The position numbers and the translations under genes are program-made. 64,000 bases of DNA from Desulforapulum autotrophicum HRM2 (GTDB lineage Bacteria > Desulfobacterota > Desulfobacteria > Desulfobacterales > Desulfobacteraceae): positions 248,001 to 312,000 of the forward strand of contig NC_012108.1 in the NCBI RefSeq assembly GCF_000020365.1, read 5' to 3'. Of this stretch, positions 51,328 to 60,600 are shown in pieces. How positions within the stretch are numbered: the stretch's first letter is position 1; each line of letters begins with the position of its first letter. The notes below the pieces were generated by a model, which ran no database searches, was not told the origin of the DNA, and saw only the letters and a program-made list of their open reading frames with translations.

Positions 51328-52115
51328 TTGTACCCATGCTCCTCTGCCGGAAAAGATCCGTTCCTGACCGCGTCCCTGTATTGTTCAAGGCCCCTGGCTG
51401 CCTGGGTTCGAAGATCAGCAAATTGACGTACAAATTTTGGCAGATGCCTGTCATGGAGGCCGAGCATATCGTGGAGAACCAGAATCTGTCCGTCGCACCC
51501 AGGGCCGGCGCCGATGCCGATGGTTGGAATATCAAGCTTTTTTGTTATGATTCCTGCGATATCCGATGGAATGCCTTCGAGTACAACGGAAAAAGCACCT
51601 GCATCCTGGACCTTGAGGGCATCGGACACCAGCCTCTCCTCATCCCGCTGAACCCTGAATCCACCCATTTGGTGAACGCTCTGGGGGGTGAGGCCAATGT
51701 GGGCCTGGACCGGTATGCCGGCTTTTGCAATGGCCTGGATCACCGGGCACACATCGGCCCCTCCCTCAAGTTTTACAGCCGAGGCATCGGCCTCCTTGAG
51801 AAAACGGCCGGCATTGTCAACGGCCTGGTTAATGGAGCTCTGATAGGACATGAAAGGCATGTCTCCGACAACCATGGCACGGTTACAGGCCCTTGTCACC
51901 ATGGCGGTATGGTAGAGGATCTCATCCATGGTCACGGGCAGGGTGGTCTGTTTTCCCTGGACCACCATGCCCAGGGAATCACCCACAAGGATGATGTCGA
52001 TGCCGGCTGCGTCAACAAGGGTTGCAAATGGATGGTCATAGGCGGTCAACGCTGTTATTCTTTTGCCTTCCTGCTTCATCTTGAATAGAGTGGTGGTGGT
52101 TACCCTGGGCTGCAT
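51324..52115 (-). CDS. panB: 3-methyl-2-oxobutanoate hydroxymethyltransferase
   Basis: The 263-residue protein has the PanB motifs [76 protein letters not shown] and [21 protein letters not shown]. It makes ketopantoate from 2-oxoisovalerate using methylene-THF. AAGGAGAG precedes the ATG. It is the first gene of a two-gene operon with the DUF2520 dehydrogenase. Confidence 0.97.
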   Translation of the reverse strand: MQPRVTTTTLFKMKQEGKRITALTAYDHPFATLVDAAGIDIILVGDSLGMVVQGKQTTLPVTMDEILYHTAMVTRACNRAMVVGDMPFMSYQSSINQAVDNAGRFLKEADASAVKLEGGADVCPVIQAIAKAGIPVQAHIGLTPQSVHQMGGFRVQRDEERLVSDALKVQDAGAFSVVLEGIPSDIAGIITKKLDIPTIGIGAGPGCDGQILVLHDMLGLHDRHLPKFVRQFADLRTQAARGLEQYRDAVRNGSFPAEEHGYK

Positions 52116-52209
52116 ATCTCTCCTTCCAACCTCGCATTGAATGGTTAATATCTAATGATTTCTGATACCACTAATTTTAGCCAGGTTCAACCCCTATTCC
52201 AATTAACTA

Positions 52210-52239
52210 TTGACTAAAAGCGTCCCGTTTGGGTATAAA
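52210..52239 (+). promoter_or_regulatory. Sigma-70 promoter of the hisS operon
   Basis: TTGACT (52210-52215), an 18-bp spacer and TATAAA (52234-52239) lie 63 bp before the hisS ATG. The gap between panB and hisS contains nothing else clear. Confidence 0.6.
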
Positions 52240-52301
52240 AAAGGTTTATTTTCATTGGATATATTTGAACTTAATTTTTTAGGCAGACTACAGACAATAT
52301 A

Positions 52302-53579
52302 ATGATACAGACGATCAGAGGCTTTAGAGACATACTGCCAGGGGAGACACCCCTGTGGCAGACCATTGAACGGGCGGCGTCACAGCTGTTTGAAGATTTT
52401 GGCTTCCAGGAGATACGGCTCCCCCTTATTGAACGAACAGAGCTGTTTGCAAGGAGCATCGGCGAGGTCACCGACATTGTTGAAAAGGAGATGTACACCT
52501 TTCCCGACCGCAAGGGAGAGAACATCACCCTTCGACCCGAAGCTACGGCCTCCGTGGTTCGATCCTATATCCAGCATAAAATGTATGCCGCAGACCCCAT
52601 CCAGAAGCTCTACACCATGGGGCCCATGTTTAGAAGGGAGCGCCCCCAGAAGGGTCGCTACCGCCAGTTCTTCCAGATTAATGCCGAGGTTTTTGGCATT
52701 GCATCCCCCTATATTGACGCCCAGCTTATCCTGTTGTTGAATGAGTTGTTCAAACGGCTGGGGCTGACCGACCTTACGGCCCACCTGAATTCTTTAGGAT
52801 GCCGGGAGTGCCGACCCCTGTTTCACAGGGCCTTGACCGAATTTCTGGTATCAAAACAGGATCGTTTGTGCAGCGACTGCAGACGGCGCATGGACAAAAA
52901 CCCCCTGAGAACCCTTGACTGCAAGGTCCCGGGGTGCAGGGAGGCCATGCAGGATGCCCCCACCACCCTGGATCATCTGTGCAGCGACTGTTCCGACCAT
53001 TTTACCACGGTCAAGGCTACCCTGAAAGCACAGGGGGTGGATTTTCTGGTTGACAAGACCCTGGTCAGGGGGCTTGATTATTACTCAAGAACCGCCTTTG
53101 AAATCCAGACCACGGCCCTGGGTGCCCAGAGCGCCGTTGCCGGCGGTGGTCGCTACGACGCCCTCATAAAAGAGCTTGGAGGGCCGGAGGTTCCAGCCAT
53201 CGGGTTTGCCATCGGGCTTGATCGCCTTGCCGAGGTGATGGCCCAGTTAAAGGGTTGTCCAGCACCAAGGGGACCTGATCTGTTCATCATTCCCCTTGGT
53301 CCGGGGGCCATGGAGAAGGCTTACCTGTGCTCGTCCCGTCTGAATCTTGTGGGTATACGGAGCGAAACCGACTACAATGGCAAAAGCCTTAAGAGCCTCA
53401 TGAAAAGGGCAGACAAACTTAATGCAGGCCATGCGCTTATTCTGGACTACAGGCAGCCGGACAAGAACGCCCCGGTGCTCAGGAATATGAAGACCCGGGA
53501 GCAGGTGACGCTTGGCCTGGAAGACCCCACCGATGAGGTCATTAAAATTTTAACCAACGAGGGAACACTACGTGACTGA
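52302..53579 (+). CDS. hisS: Histidine-tRNA ligase
   Basis: The 425-residue class-II synthetase starts [19 protein letters not shown] and has motif 2 ([17 protein letters not shown]), the histidine-specific [15 protein letters not shown] and motif 3 ([16 protein letters not shown]), with an anticodon-binding domain at the C-terminus. The middle carries a Cys-rich insertion with CxxC pairs (CRECRP, CSDCRR, CSDCSD; about 167-230), possibly metal-binding. It overlaps aspS by 8 nt, so both synthetases are coexpressed. Confidence 0.97.
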   Translation: MIQTIRGFRDILPGETPLWQTIERAASQLFEDFGFQEIRLPLIERTELFARSIGEVTDIVEKEMYTFPDRKGENITLRPEATASVVRSYIQHKMYAADPIQKLYTMGPMFRRERPQKGRYRQFFQINAEVFGIASPYIDAQLILLLNELFKRLGLTDLTAHLNSLGCRECRPLFHRALTEFLVSKQDRLCSDCRRRMDKNPLRTLDCKVPGCREAMQDAPTTLDHLCSDCSDHFTTVKATLKAQGVDFLVDKTLVRGLDYYSRTAFEIQTTALGAQSAVAGGGRYDALIKELGGPEVPAIGFAIGLDRLAEVMAQLKGCPAPRGPDLFIIPLGPGAMEKAYLCSSRLNLVGIRSETDYNGKSLKSLMKRADKLNAGHALILDYRQPDKNAPVLRNMKTREQVTLGLEDPTDEVIKILTNEGTLRD

Positions 53580-55362
53580 TTTACTTGGAGATATGAGAAG
53601 AACCCACACCTGTGGCGAATTAAGGGTTACAGATGTTGACACTGAGGTGACCCTCATGGGCTGGGTCCAGCGCCGCAGGGACCACGGCGGTGTGATATTC
53701 ATCGATTTCAGGGACAAGGAAGGCATCACCCAGATCGTTTTCAACCCCGAGGTCAACCCCGAGGTCCATGCCAAGGCCCAGACCATCCGGAGCGAGTATG
53801 TGCTCGGGGTCAAAGGAAGGGTGGTAAACCGACCCGACGACATGGTCAACCCCAAGATGGTCACGGGTGGGATCGAGATCCTGGTTGATGAACTGAAGAT
53901 TTTAAGCCGGGCTGAAACCCCTGCCTTTCAGATCGAAGATCGAATCGAGGCGTCGGAAACCGTTCGATTGAAATACAGGCACCTTGACCTGAGGCGGCCC
54001 AAGCTCCAGCAGAACATCATTGCAAGGCACACGGCGTCAAGGGCCGTTCGGGACTATCTCAATGATCTTGGTTTTCTGGACATTGAAACCCCCTTTCTCA
54101 CCCGGAGCACTCCAGAGGGCGCCAGGGATTACCTTGTGCCGAGTCGGGTGAACCATGGCCAGTTTTATGCCCTGCCCCAGAGTCCACAGCTCTTTAAACA
54201 GATGCTCATGATCAGTGGCTTTGACCGGTATTACCAGATCGTCCGCTGCTTCAGGGACGAGGATCTCCGGGCCGACCGCCAGCCTGAGTTCACCCAGATA
54301 GACATGGAGATGTCGTTCGTGGGTGAGGACGAGATCATGGAGATTACCGAAGGGCTCATCAAGACGGTATTTAAACGGGTTCGTGACATTGATCTTGAGC
54401 TTCCCTTTCAACGGATCACCTATGCCGAATCCATTGACCGGTTCGGTATTGACCGGCCGGACATGCGGTTTGGGCTTGAGCTCAACGACCTGTCCGACCT
54501 TGTGGAAAATACCGGATTCAAGGTGTTTGCAAGTGTGGTTAAAAAAGGGGGGCTTGTCAAGGCCATCAATGCCAAGGGGTGCGCCAACTTTACCCGAAAA
54601 CAGATTGATGAGCTGACCGACTTTGCCGCCATCTACAAGGCCAAGGGCCTTGCCTGGGTCAAGGTCAAAGCGGACGGCACCTGGCAGTCGCCCATTGCAA
54701 AGTTCTTTACTGACGATGAAAAAAAGGCCATTGAAGTCCGCCTTGACATGGAAAAGGATGATATTGTTTTCTTTGTGGCAGACAACCCCAAAATTACAAA
54801 CGAGGCCCTTGGCCAGCTCAGAAACGAGCTTGCACGCCGCCTTGAACTCATTGACAACAACACCTACCGGTTTGTATGGGTCACCCATTTTCCCCTTGTG
54901 GAGTACGACGAGGGAGAAAAACGGTACCAGGCCATTCACCATCCGTTTACCGCCCCCCTGGAAGAGGATCTTGAAAAACTCGACACAGATCCCCTGAACG
55001 TCCGGTCACGGGCCTATGACATGGTGCTCAACGGCATTGAGATCGGCGGCGGATCAATCCGTATCCATTCCACGGAACTCCAGGAAAAGGTGTTGAACAC
55101 CCTTGGCATCGGCAAAGAAGAGGCGAACGATAAATTTGGTTTTCTTCTTAATGCCCTGGGCTCGGGTACCCCACCCCATGGAGGGCTTGCCTTTGGGTTT
55201 GACCGCCTTGTCATGCTCCTGTGCCAGGAGGAATCCATACGGGACGTTATTGCTTTTCCCAAGACCCAGCGTGCCACCTGCCTGCTGACCGAGGCGCCTT
55301 CCAAGGCTGCTCCAGCCCAGCTTCAGGAACTGTCCATCCGGGTTGTGAACATAGAAGAATGA
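53572..55362 (+). CDS. aspS: Aspartate-tRNA ligase
   Basis: The 596-residue bacterial-type enzyme has an OB-fold anticodon domain ([18 protein letters not shown]), catalytic motifs ([58 protein letters not shown]), the GAD insertion (about 280-420) and motif 3 ([17 protein letters not shown]). The start is a GTG (53572) with GAGGG 8 nt upstream, inside the hisS 3' end; an ATG at 53593 has the ribosome site too close. It could be discriminating or non-discriminating; that is not resolved here. Confidence 0.96.
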   Translation: MTDLLGDMRRTHTCGELRVTDVDTEVTLMGWVQRRRDHGGVIFIDFRDKEGITQIVFNPEVNPEVHAKAQTIRSEYVLGVKGRVVNRPDDMVNPKMVTGGIEILVDELKILSRAETPAFQIEDRIEASETVRLKYRHLDLRRPKLQQNIIARHTASRAVRDYLNDLGFLDIETPFLTRSTPEGARDYLVPSRVNHGQFYALPQSPQLFKQMLMISGFDRYYQIVRCFRDEDLRADRQPEFTQIDMEMSFVGEDEIMEITEGLIKTVFKRVRDIDLELPFQRITYAESIDRFGIDRPDMRFGLELNDLSDLVENTGFKVFASVVKKGGLVKAINAKGCANFTRKQIDELTDFAAIYKAKGLAWVKVKADGTWQSPIAKFFTDDEKKAIEVRLDMEKDDIVFFVADNPKITNEALGQLRNELARRLELIDNNTYRFVWVTHFPLVEYDEGEKRYQAIHHPFTAPLEEDLEKLDTDPLNVRSRAYDMVLNGIEIGGGSIRIHSTELQEKVLNTLGIGKEEANDKFGFLLNALGSGTPPHGGLAFGFDRLVMLLCQEESIRDVIAFPKTQRATCLLTEAPSKAAPAQLQELSIRVVNIEE

Positions 55363-55940
55363 AAGAACTCAGGGATCTTATAAAATCCAAGGCCGAGTAT
55401 CTTGGTGACGGGATACTCAAGGCCGACGGTTTCATTAATCACCAGATTTTACCGGGGTTTTCAACACGAATGGGCAAGGCCTTTGCCGAGGAATTCAGGG
55501 CCCAGGGGGTGGCAGGGGCAACCAAAATCGTCACGGCCGAGGTGAGCGGTATAGCCCCGGCCCTGGTGACGGCCCAGGCCATGGACATCCCCATGGTCTT
55601 TGCACGTAAGCGACGGCCTGCCTTTATGAACGATCCTCTTTTTGAGGCGTCTGCCAGAAGCCGAACCAAGGGGGAGGATGTCACCCTTTACATTTCATCG
55701 AGATACCTTGAACCTTCGGACCGGGTGATTATTGTGGATGATTTTCTTGCAACGGCATCCACCCTGGAGGCCCTGTGCGCCATCGTGGACAAGAGCGGTG
55801 CCAAACTCATGGCCATCGGCTGCATCATTGAAAAGGTGTTTGAAAACGGCAGAGAACGCCTTGACCGGTTTAATGTGCCGGTTATCGCACTTGCCAGGGT
55901 GGATCTTGTTGACTCGGGCAGGTCTTTTACGGTACTGTAA
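55359..55940 (+). CDS. xpt: Xanthine/purine phosphoribosyltransferase
   Basis: The 193-residue protein begins [20 protein letters not shown], has the hood region NHQILPGF, and the PRPP-binding motif [18 protein letters not shown] (about 125-142). This is the Xpt pattern; it makes XMP from xanthine and PRPP in purine salvage. The ATG overlaps the aspS stop (AATGA). Confidence 0.88.
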   Translation: MKELRDLIKSKAEYLGDGILKADGFINHQILPGFSTRMGKAFAEEFRAQGVAGATKIVTAEVSGIAPALVTAQAMDIPMVFARKRRPAFMNDPLFEASARSRTKGEDVTLYISSRYLEPSDRVIIVDDFLATASTLEALCAIVDKSGAKLMAIGCIIEKVFENGRERLDRFNVPVIALARVDLVDSGRSFTVL

Positions 55941-55946
55941 ATCCAT

Positions 55947-56768
55947 ATGAAAGCCACTTACACAGATCTGCGCAATATGGCCAGAAAAATTGTGGCAGCC
56001 CTTCCCCGGCCGGCCTTCTGCACCCTGTTTCAGGGTGAGATTGCCCGCTCAAAAGATCTTTTGCATACCCACCCCCTGCTGACGGGGCTTAAGACGCGGA
56101 TTATCCCCCTGCTGGACGATGATTTTGGCCACGGTATGCTCCATTCAGAGCTTGTGGCCATTGATGCAGGTGCCATTGTCCAGATCGAGATGGGGCTCAG
56201 CCCGGGTGCGCCGGAAATGATGAGGGCCATGGTGCTTGTCCAGGTGGCAGGACTGCTCCATGACATCAAACGCAAGGAGAAAAAGCACGCACAGAAAGGT
56301 GCATTGTTTGCTGAAAATCTGCTTACCACCGAAGGATTTGATCTCACAGCCCTGGAGATTAAAATCGTGTGTAACGCCATCGGTAACCATGAGGCCTTCC
56401 AGGAGAAAAATATCGGTCTTGGCAAACCGGTTAAATCAAGGAATCACAGATCAGATTCCGGTCCGGAATCAACGACCGGATTAATTCCTCAATTGATCTC
56501 CGATGCCCTGTACGATGCAGACAAGTTCAGGTGGGGTCCAGACAATTTTACCCATACGGTCTGGGACATGGTTGTCTTTGCCAAGATCCCCCTGGCTGAT
56601 TTTTTAAAACATTTTCCAGGGGGTATGAAAAAACTTGCCCAGATCCGGAATACCTTCCGGACGGATACGGGTAAAGCCTATGGACCCGGCTTTATTGACG
56701 TGGGGCTTGAGACAGGAAAGCGTCTGGCAGCACGCCTGAGGAGCGATTATTCCGAACTTTTTTCCTGA
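55947..56768 (+). CDS. HD-domain phosphohydrolase-like protein
   Basis: The 273-residue protein has an HD-type metal site: HGMLHSELVAIDAGA, then VQVAGLLHDIKRKEKKHAQ (the HD pair at about 109-110), NAIGNHEAFQ and DALYDADKFRWGPDNFTHT. These residues fit a metal-dependent phosphohydrolase of the HD superfamily, but the substrate is unknown. It follows xpt by 6 bp, which hints at nucleotide metabolism. It is convergent with minE. Confidence 0.78.
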   Translation: MKATYTDLRNMARKIVAALPRPAFCTLFQGEIARSKDLLHTHPLLTGLKTRIIPLLDDDFGHGMLHSELVAIDAGAIVQIEMGLSPGAPEMMRAMVLVQVAGLLHDIKRKEKKHAQKGALFAENLLTTEGFDLTALEIKIVCNAIGNHEAFQEKNIGLGKPVKSRNHRSDSGPESTTGLIPQLISDALYDADKFRWGPDNFTHTVWDMVVFAKIPLADFLKHFPGGMKKLAQIRNTFRTDTGKAYGPGFIDVGLETGKRLAARLRSDYSELFS

Positions 56769-56776
56769 TAACAAGG

Positions 56777-57043
56777 TCAGGAACGATGCCTTCTGACGCA
56801 GAGAATGGGGGTGTTAAACACCAGGGCTGAGGTGTCAGAATCCTTTTTCACCTCAAGCTGCAGGGAGGAACGGTCAATCTCAAAATATTTTGAAATGACC
56901 TCCACTATGTCGTTTTGAAGGTTGGTCAAAGTGTCGTCATTTACCTCAAGTTGATCATAAACAAGGGCGAATTGAAGCCGTTTTTTGGCAGCATCCTTGC
57001 TGGGTTTATGGCCGGTGAATTTTCTGATCAGTGCGTTCAGCAT
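56777..57043 (-). CDS. minE: Cell division topological specificity factor MinE
   Basis: The 88-residue protein has the MinD-interacting N-terminal helix (KKRLQFALVYDQLEV) and the C-terminal topological specificity domain (LQNDIVEVISKYFEIDRSSL). With MinCD it confines the division ring to midcell. AAGGAAC precedes the ATG. It is the last gene of the minCDE operon, 10 bp after minD. Confidence 0.93.
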   Translation of the reverse strand: MLNALIRKFTGHKPSKDAAKKRLQFALVYDQLEVNDDTLTNLQNDIVEVISKYFEIDRSSLQLEVKKDSDTSALVFNTPILCVRRHRS

Positions 57044-57053
57044 GGACTGTTCC

Positions 57054-57854
57054 TTATTTTCTCAACCCAAGTTTATGGGTAAATCTGTTCCATATTCCCG
57101 TCTTAGCCCCAGGCACCTCCACAGGAAGGTCTGCTTCGCCGTTAAGCCTTCTTGCGATCCTTCGAAAGGCCTGGCCGGCCTTGGACTCATTGCGCATCAC
57201 AAGGGGGACACCCGTATTGGTTGATATCACCACCTGGTCGTCCATGGGCACAAGCCCTGCAAGTTCAATGGAAAGGATCTCCATGACATCCTCATGGCTG
57301 AGCATGTCTCCCCGTGCCACCATGGCAGGTACGATACGGTTGACAATAAGCTTGGGTGTAATGGATCGGGCGTAGAGAAGTCCTATGACCCTGTCTGCAT
57401 CCCTGACGGCGGAAACATCCGGAGTACAGACCACAAGGGCCTCGTCTGCGGCTGTAACGGAATTTTCAAATCCACGCTCAATACCGGCCGGTGAATCCAT
57501 GATGATATAGTCAAACTCCTGCTTGAGTTGCACGGCAATCCGTTCAACACCCGCTGCGGTCAGCACATCTTTGTTGTCGCTCTGGGAGGCGGGAATGAGA
57601 AAAAGATTTTCGATTCTGCGATCCCTGATGGCAGCCTGTCTTATGTTGCAGCGCCCATTGACAATATCCACGATGTTAAAGACAATCCTGTTCTCAAGCC
57701 CAAGGACCACATCCAGGTTTCTGAGTCCGATATCCATGTCAATGACGGCGACTCTGTTTCCCTCCAGGGCAAGGGCGGCACCAATGGAAGCGGTGGCAGT
57801 GGTTTTACCCACGCCGCCCTTTCCCGATGTTACTACGATGATTCTACCTTCCAC
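57054..57854 (-). CDS. minD: Septum site-determining ATPase MinD
   Basis: The 266-residue protein has the deviant Walker A (VVTSGKGGVGKTTATASIG), VIDMDIGLRNLDVVLGLEN, IIMDSPAGIERGFENSVTAAD, and a C-terminal amphipathic membrane-targeting helix (WNRFTHKLGLRK). It starts at GTG with GAGG 7 nt upstream. It cycles on and off the membrane with ATP hydrolysis stimulated by MinE. Confidence 0.97.
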   Translation of the reverse strand: MEGRIIVVTSGKGGVGKTTATASIGAALALEGNRVAVIDMDIGLRNLDVVLGLENRIVFNIVDIVNGRCNIRQAAIRDRRIENLFLIPASQSDNKDVLTAAGVERIAVQLKQEFDYIIMDSPAGIERGFENSVTAADEALVVCTPDVSAVRDADRVIGLLYARSITPKLIVNRIVPAMVARGDMLSHEDVMEILSIELAGLVPMDDQVVISTNTGVPLVMRNESKAGQAFRRIARRLNGEADLPVEVPGAKTGIWNRFTHKLGLRK

Positions 57855-57910
57855 GTCACACCTCTTGTGATTGCCTGCCGATATAGTCGGCAGAAGCCTT
57901 GTTTTTATGC

Positions 57911-58597
57911 CTAGACCACTTCGGGCCAGGGAAGTCGTCCAAATGGATTGACACCCAGGTAATCCTGAACAAGGATACCCTCATTAACCACGGATGCAAA
58001 TTCAACCCTGTCCGTTTTTTGTGCGTCCAGGTCTGATACCACATATTCACCGATCTGAACCTGGGAGGGTCTGAAATCCAGGGCCAGTATAATGGCGGTG
58101 GCGTTTTTCGGATATCCGGCGTGGACATGGCCAAGCAATCTGCCCATGACCAGAATATCACCACCGGCTGTAATCTGGGCACCGGGGTTGACATCACCCG
58201 TGATGAGAACATGTTTTTTTGCCTCGATTTTCTGACCGGATCTTACCCTGCCCCTGAGCATGAGTACCTCACTTCTGTGGCTGGTCCACCCCCGATTCAA
58301 ATCCCTCTGGCGGATACGCTCCACAGGTATGGATCTTTTTTCTGGAGGGGTTGTAACAATTCCCACGTCAAACCTGGTTTTCAGAAAACTGCTCAGGTTC
58401 TGCACCAGACCGTCGTATCCCTTTGCCCCGCCAATGTCAATGACAACCCTGGCATTTATGGCCAGGTGTCTGAGGCGCTCAAACAGCTTAACAAGGTCCT
58501 CTTTTAAAATGGATTCCGGCATTGACGGATCCAGGGTGATCCAGAATCCATCCCCTACGCCTTTTAGTTTAACTGGAGGATTGTCCTCAACTACCAT
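57911..58597 (-). CDS. minC: Septum site-determining protein MinC
   Basis: The 228-residue protein has an N-terminal alpha/beta domain (about 1-105) and a C-terminal beta-helix with VLITGDVNPGAQITAGGDIL, VMGRLLGHVHAGYP and ATAIILALDFRPSQVQIGEY, the MinD-binding face. It inhibits FtsZ ring assembly away from midcell. It is the first gene of minCDE; the ribosome site is weak. Confidence 0.93.
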   Translation of the reverse strand: MVVEDNPPVKLKGVGDGFWITLDPSMPESILKEDLVKLFERLRHLAINARVVIDIGGAKGYDGLVQNLSSFLKTRFDVGIVTTPPEKRSIPVERIRQRDLNRGWTSHRSEVLMLRGRVRSGQKIEAKKHVLITGDVNPGAQITAGGDILVMGRLLGHVHAGYPKNATAIILALDFRPSQVQIGEYVVSDLDAQKTDRVEFASVVNEGILVQDYLGVNPFGRLPWPEVV

Positions 58598-58710
58598 GAA
58601 TTGATTCCATTGTTAACTCTAATTTTATATGTCCTGGCCCATGGTCGGAGCAGCAGTGTGGTACAGTATGGAAAAGACTATAAAAAAAGAGGGATAAGGT
58701 GTCAAGTAAT

Positions 58711-58743
58711 ATAAACCCCGGGGCGGTTTTAACCTGCCCCGGG
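58711..58743 (-). terminator. Terminator after the hybrid kinase gene
   Basis: CCCGGGGC (58717-58724) pairs with GCCCCGGG (58736-58743), with a further G/C pair in the loop; on the minus strand the stem is followed by TTTATATT. It lies 17 bp after the end of the kinase gene at 58760. Confidence 0.7.
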
Positions 58744-58759
58744 TGGTTCGGGTGGACAA

Positions 58760-59905
58760 CTAACCGGGGTCAAGAATTTCCCTTAGCTTGCGGGAAAAGG
58801 CGGCCATGGTAAAGGGTTTGAGGATGAATCCTCTGCACCCGGATGCAAGCATGCTCTCAGCAGGAGTGCCAATGGTATGCCCGGTTGAGATGAGCACCTT
58901 GACATCCGGGTCAATGGCCTGGAGACGCCGGAAGGTTTCAGGGCCGTCCATATCGTCCATTATCATGTCCAGAACCACCAGGTCAAAGTCTTCGCCGGAG
59001 GTGTAAATTTCAATGGCATTGGCACCGCTGTTTGATGTAATCACCCGGTATCCCAGATCCTCGAGCATATGACGTCCCATTTCCAGGATGAGTTCATCGT
59101 CGTCCACAAACAGAATGGTTTCAAACCCCATGGGTAGATCTCTGATCCCCTCTTCCAGGTCAAAATTTTCGGGCCCTTCAAACTGGGGCAGCAAAATGGT
59201 GAACGAGGTTCCTTCATACTTGGTGCTCCACACGTCAATGGCACCTTTGTGGTTGAGGATGATGCCATGGCAGGCGGCAAGTCCGAGCCCCCGCCCATGA
59301 GCATCCTTTCGGGTTTCAGTGGTAAAAAATGGGTCAAACACCTTATGGAGTGTGGATTCATCCATGCCTACACCTGTATCCGTGATGGTTATCCTGACAA
59401 ATTGTCCGGGAATGAGATCGTGGCGCTGGGCAGGATTCTCTAGGATAGATTCTGACACCGTGGAAACGGTAAGTTCACCACCATTGGGCATGGCGGCAAC
59501 GGCATTTTCAAGGACGTTCATGAGTACCAGGCGCATCTGGCGTTTGTCCACGTTGCAGAACAGTTTGGTGCCGTCCAGGTTTGTCTGCCCATGGATCTTC
59601 CTGTCGGACAGGGAAAGCTTTTTAAAACACGAGAGAACAAGGGCGTTAAGGTCCGTGGGTGCCACTTGGTATTTTCCTGCCCTGGCATATCCGATAAGCT
59701 GGCTGGTAAATACTGTTCCTTTATGAACGGTTTGCAGAATCTGGGACAAATGGTCGTAAAAGGGATGGGATGGTTGCAGGTCCTTGATAACAAGGCTGGC
59801 CCGTCCCTGTATGGCCATGAGAAGATTGTTGAATTCGTGGGCAATTCCTTCGGTCAAGGTTGTGATTTCAACAATCTCTCCTTCTTTCATACGCCTCATT
59901 GTCAT
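58760..59905 (-). CDS. Soluble hybrid histidine kinase with receiver domain
   Basis: The 381-residue protein has no membrane segment or PAS domain. It starts almost directly with a dimerisation/H-box region (LTEGIAHEFNNLLMAIQG, His about 24), followed by an HATPase domain (NVLENAVAAMPNGGE, DTGVGMDESTLHKVFDPFF, GRGLGLAACHGII) and a C-terminal receiver domain (about 260-378; ILFVDDDELILEMGRHML, Asp in LVVLDMIMDDMDG, Lys in FILKPFTM). It lies after the NarL-type regulator gene, so both may form one pathway. AGGAGAAA precedes the ATG. Confidence 0.88.
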   Translation of the reverse strand: MTMRRMKEGEIVEITTLTEGIAHEFNNLLMAIQGRASLVIKDLQPSHPFYDHLSQILQTVHKGTVFTSQLIGYARAGKYQVAPTDLNALVLSCFKKLSLSDRKIHGQTNLDGTKLFCNVDKRQMRLVLMNVLENAVAAMPNGGELTVSTVSESILENPAQRHDLIPGQFVRITITDTGVGMDESTLHKVFDPFFTTETRKDAHGRGLGLAACHGIILNHKGAIDVWSTKYEGTSFTILLPQFEGPENFDLEEGIRDLPMGFETILFVDDDELILEMGRHMLEDLGYRVITSNSGANAIEIYTSGEDFDLVVLDMIMDDMDGPETFRRLQAIDPDVKVLISTGHTIGTPAESMLASGCRGFILKPFTMAAFSRKLREILDPG

Positions 59906-59932
59906 ACGTTTCTCCTGTTGTGGGCTTGTTGT

Positions 59933-60595
59933 TCAAAAGTCATGCCATTTCCCCTGTGAAACCAGGCCCTCCTGGATGGCAAACCTTGTTAACCCTGCTA
60001 CGCTGCTGATCATGAGTTTGTTCATGATATTTCTCCGATGGGCTTCCACCGTTTTGATACTGACAAACAGCCGTTCTGCAATCTGCCTTGTTTTGACGCC
60101 TTCGGCAATGAGCTGGAGGACCTCTCGTTCCCTTGGAGAAATCCGACCAAAAGGACATTTCTGGGGGGTGTCCGGGGCAGATGTACAGCTGTCAGCAAGG
60201 GTTTTTGCAATGGATGGGCTGATGTAATACTTGCCCCTGCCAACAGCCTGGATGGCATCAAAAAGTTCCGCAAAGGCAGAATCCTTGAGCACATAGGCAA
60301 TGGCACCGGCGTTGAACATCCTGTCTATGTAACGCCTGTCGGCGTGCATGGAAAGGGCAATTACCCTGGTTCTGGGAAGGGCTTGCATGATTTTTTCTGT
60401 TGCAATTGAACCATTCATATTGGGCATGGTGATGTCCATTATTACAATATCGGGCTTGAATTTCACTGCTAAACAGACGGCCTGGCGTCCGTTTTCAGCC
60501 ATCCAGGGAACTTCAAGCCCTTTTCTCTCCAGGAGAACCCTGAGCCCCTCCCGAACGATGGCATGGTCATCTGCTATGAGGATGCGGGGGGGCAT
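59933..60595 (-). CDS. NarL/FixJ-type response regulator
   Basis: The 220-residue protein has a receiver domain (PPRILIADDHAIVREGLRVL; Asp in IVIMDITMPNMNG; Lys in AIAYVLKDSAFAELF) and a LuxR-type HTH (SPREREVLQLIAEGVKTRQI and TVEAHRRNIMNKLM). It should bind DNA when phosphorylated. It lies 5 bp after the PreP-like protease gene and 27 bp before the hybrid kinase gene, so the three genes are probably cotranscribed. Confidence 0.9.
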   Translation of the reverse strand: MPPRILIADDHAIVREGLRVLLERKGLEVPWMAENGRQAVCLAVKFKPDIVIMDITMPNMNGSIATEKIMQALPRTRVIALSMHADRRYIDRMFNAGAIAYVLKDSAFAELFDAIQAVGRGKYYISPSIAKTLADSCTSAPDTPQKCPFGRISPREREVLQLIAEGVKTRQIAERLFVSIKTVEAHRRNIMNKLMISSVAGLTRFAIQEGLVSQGKWHDF

Positions 60596-60600
60596 GGGGT

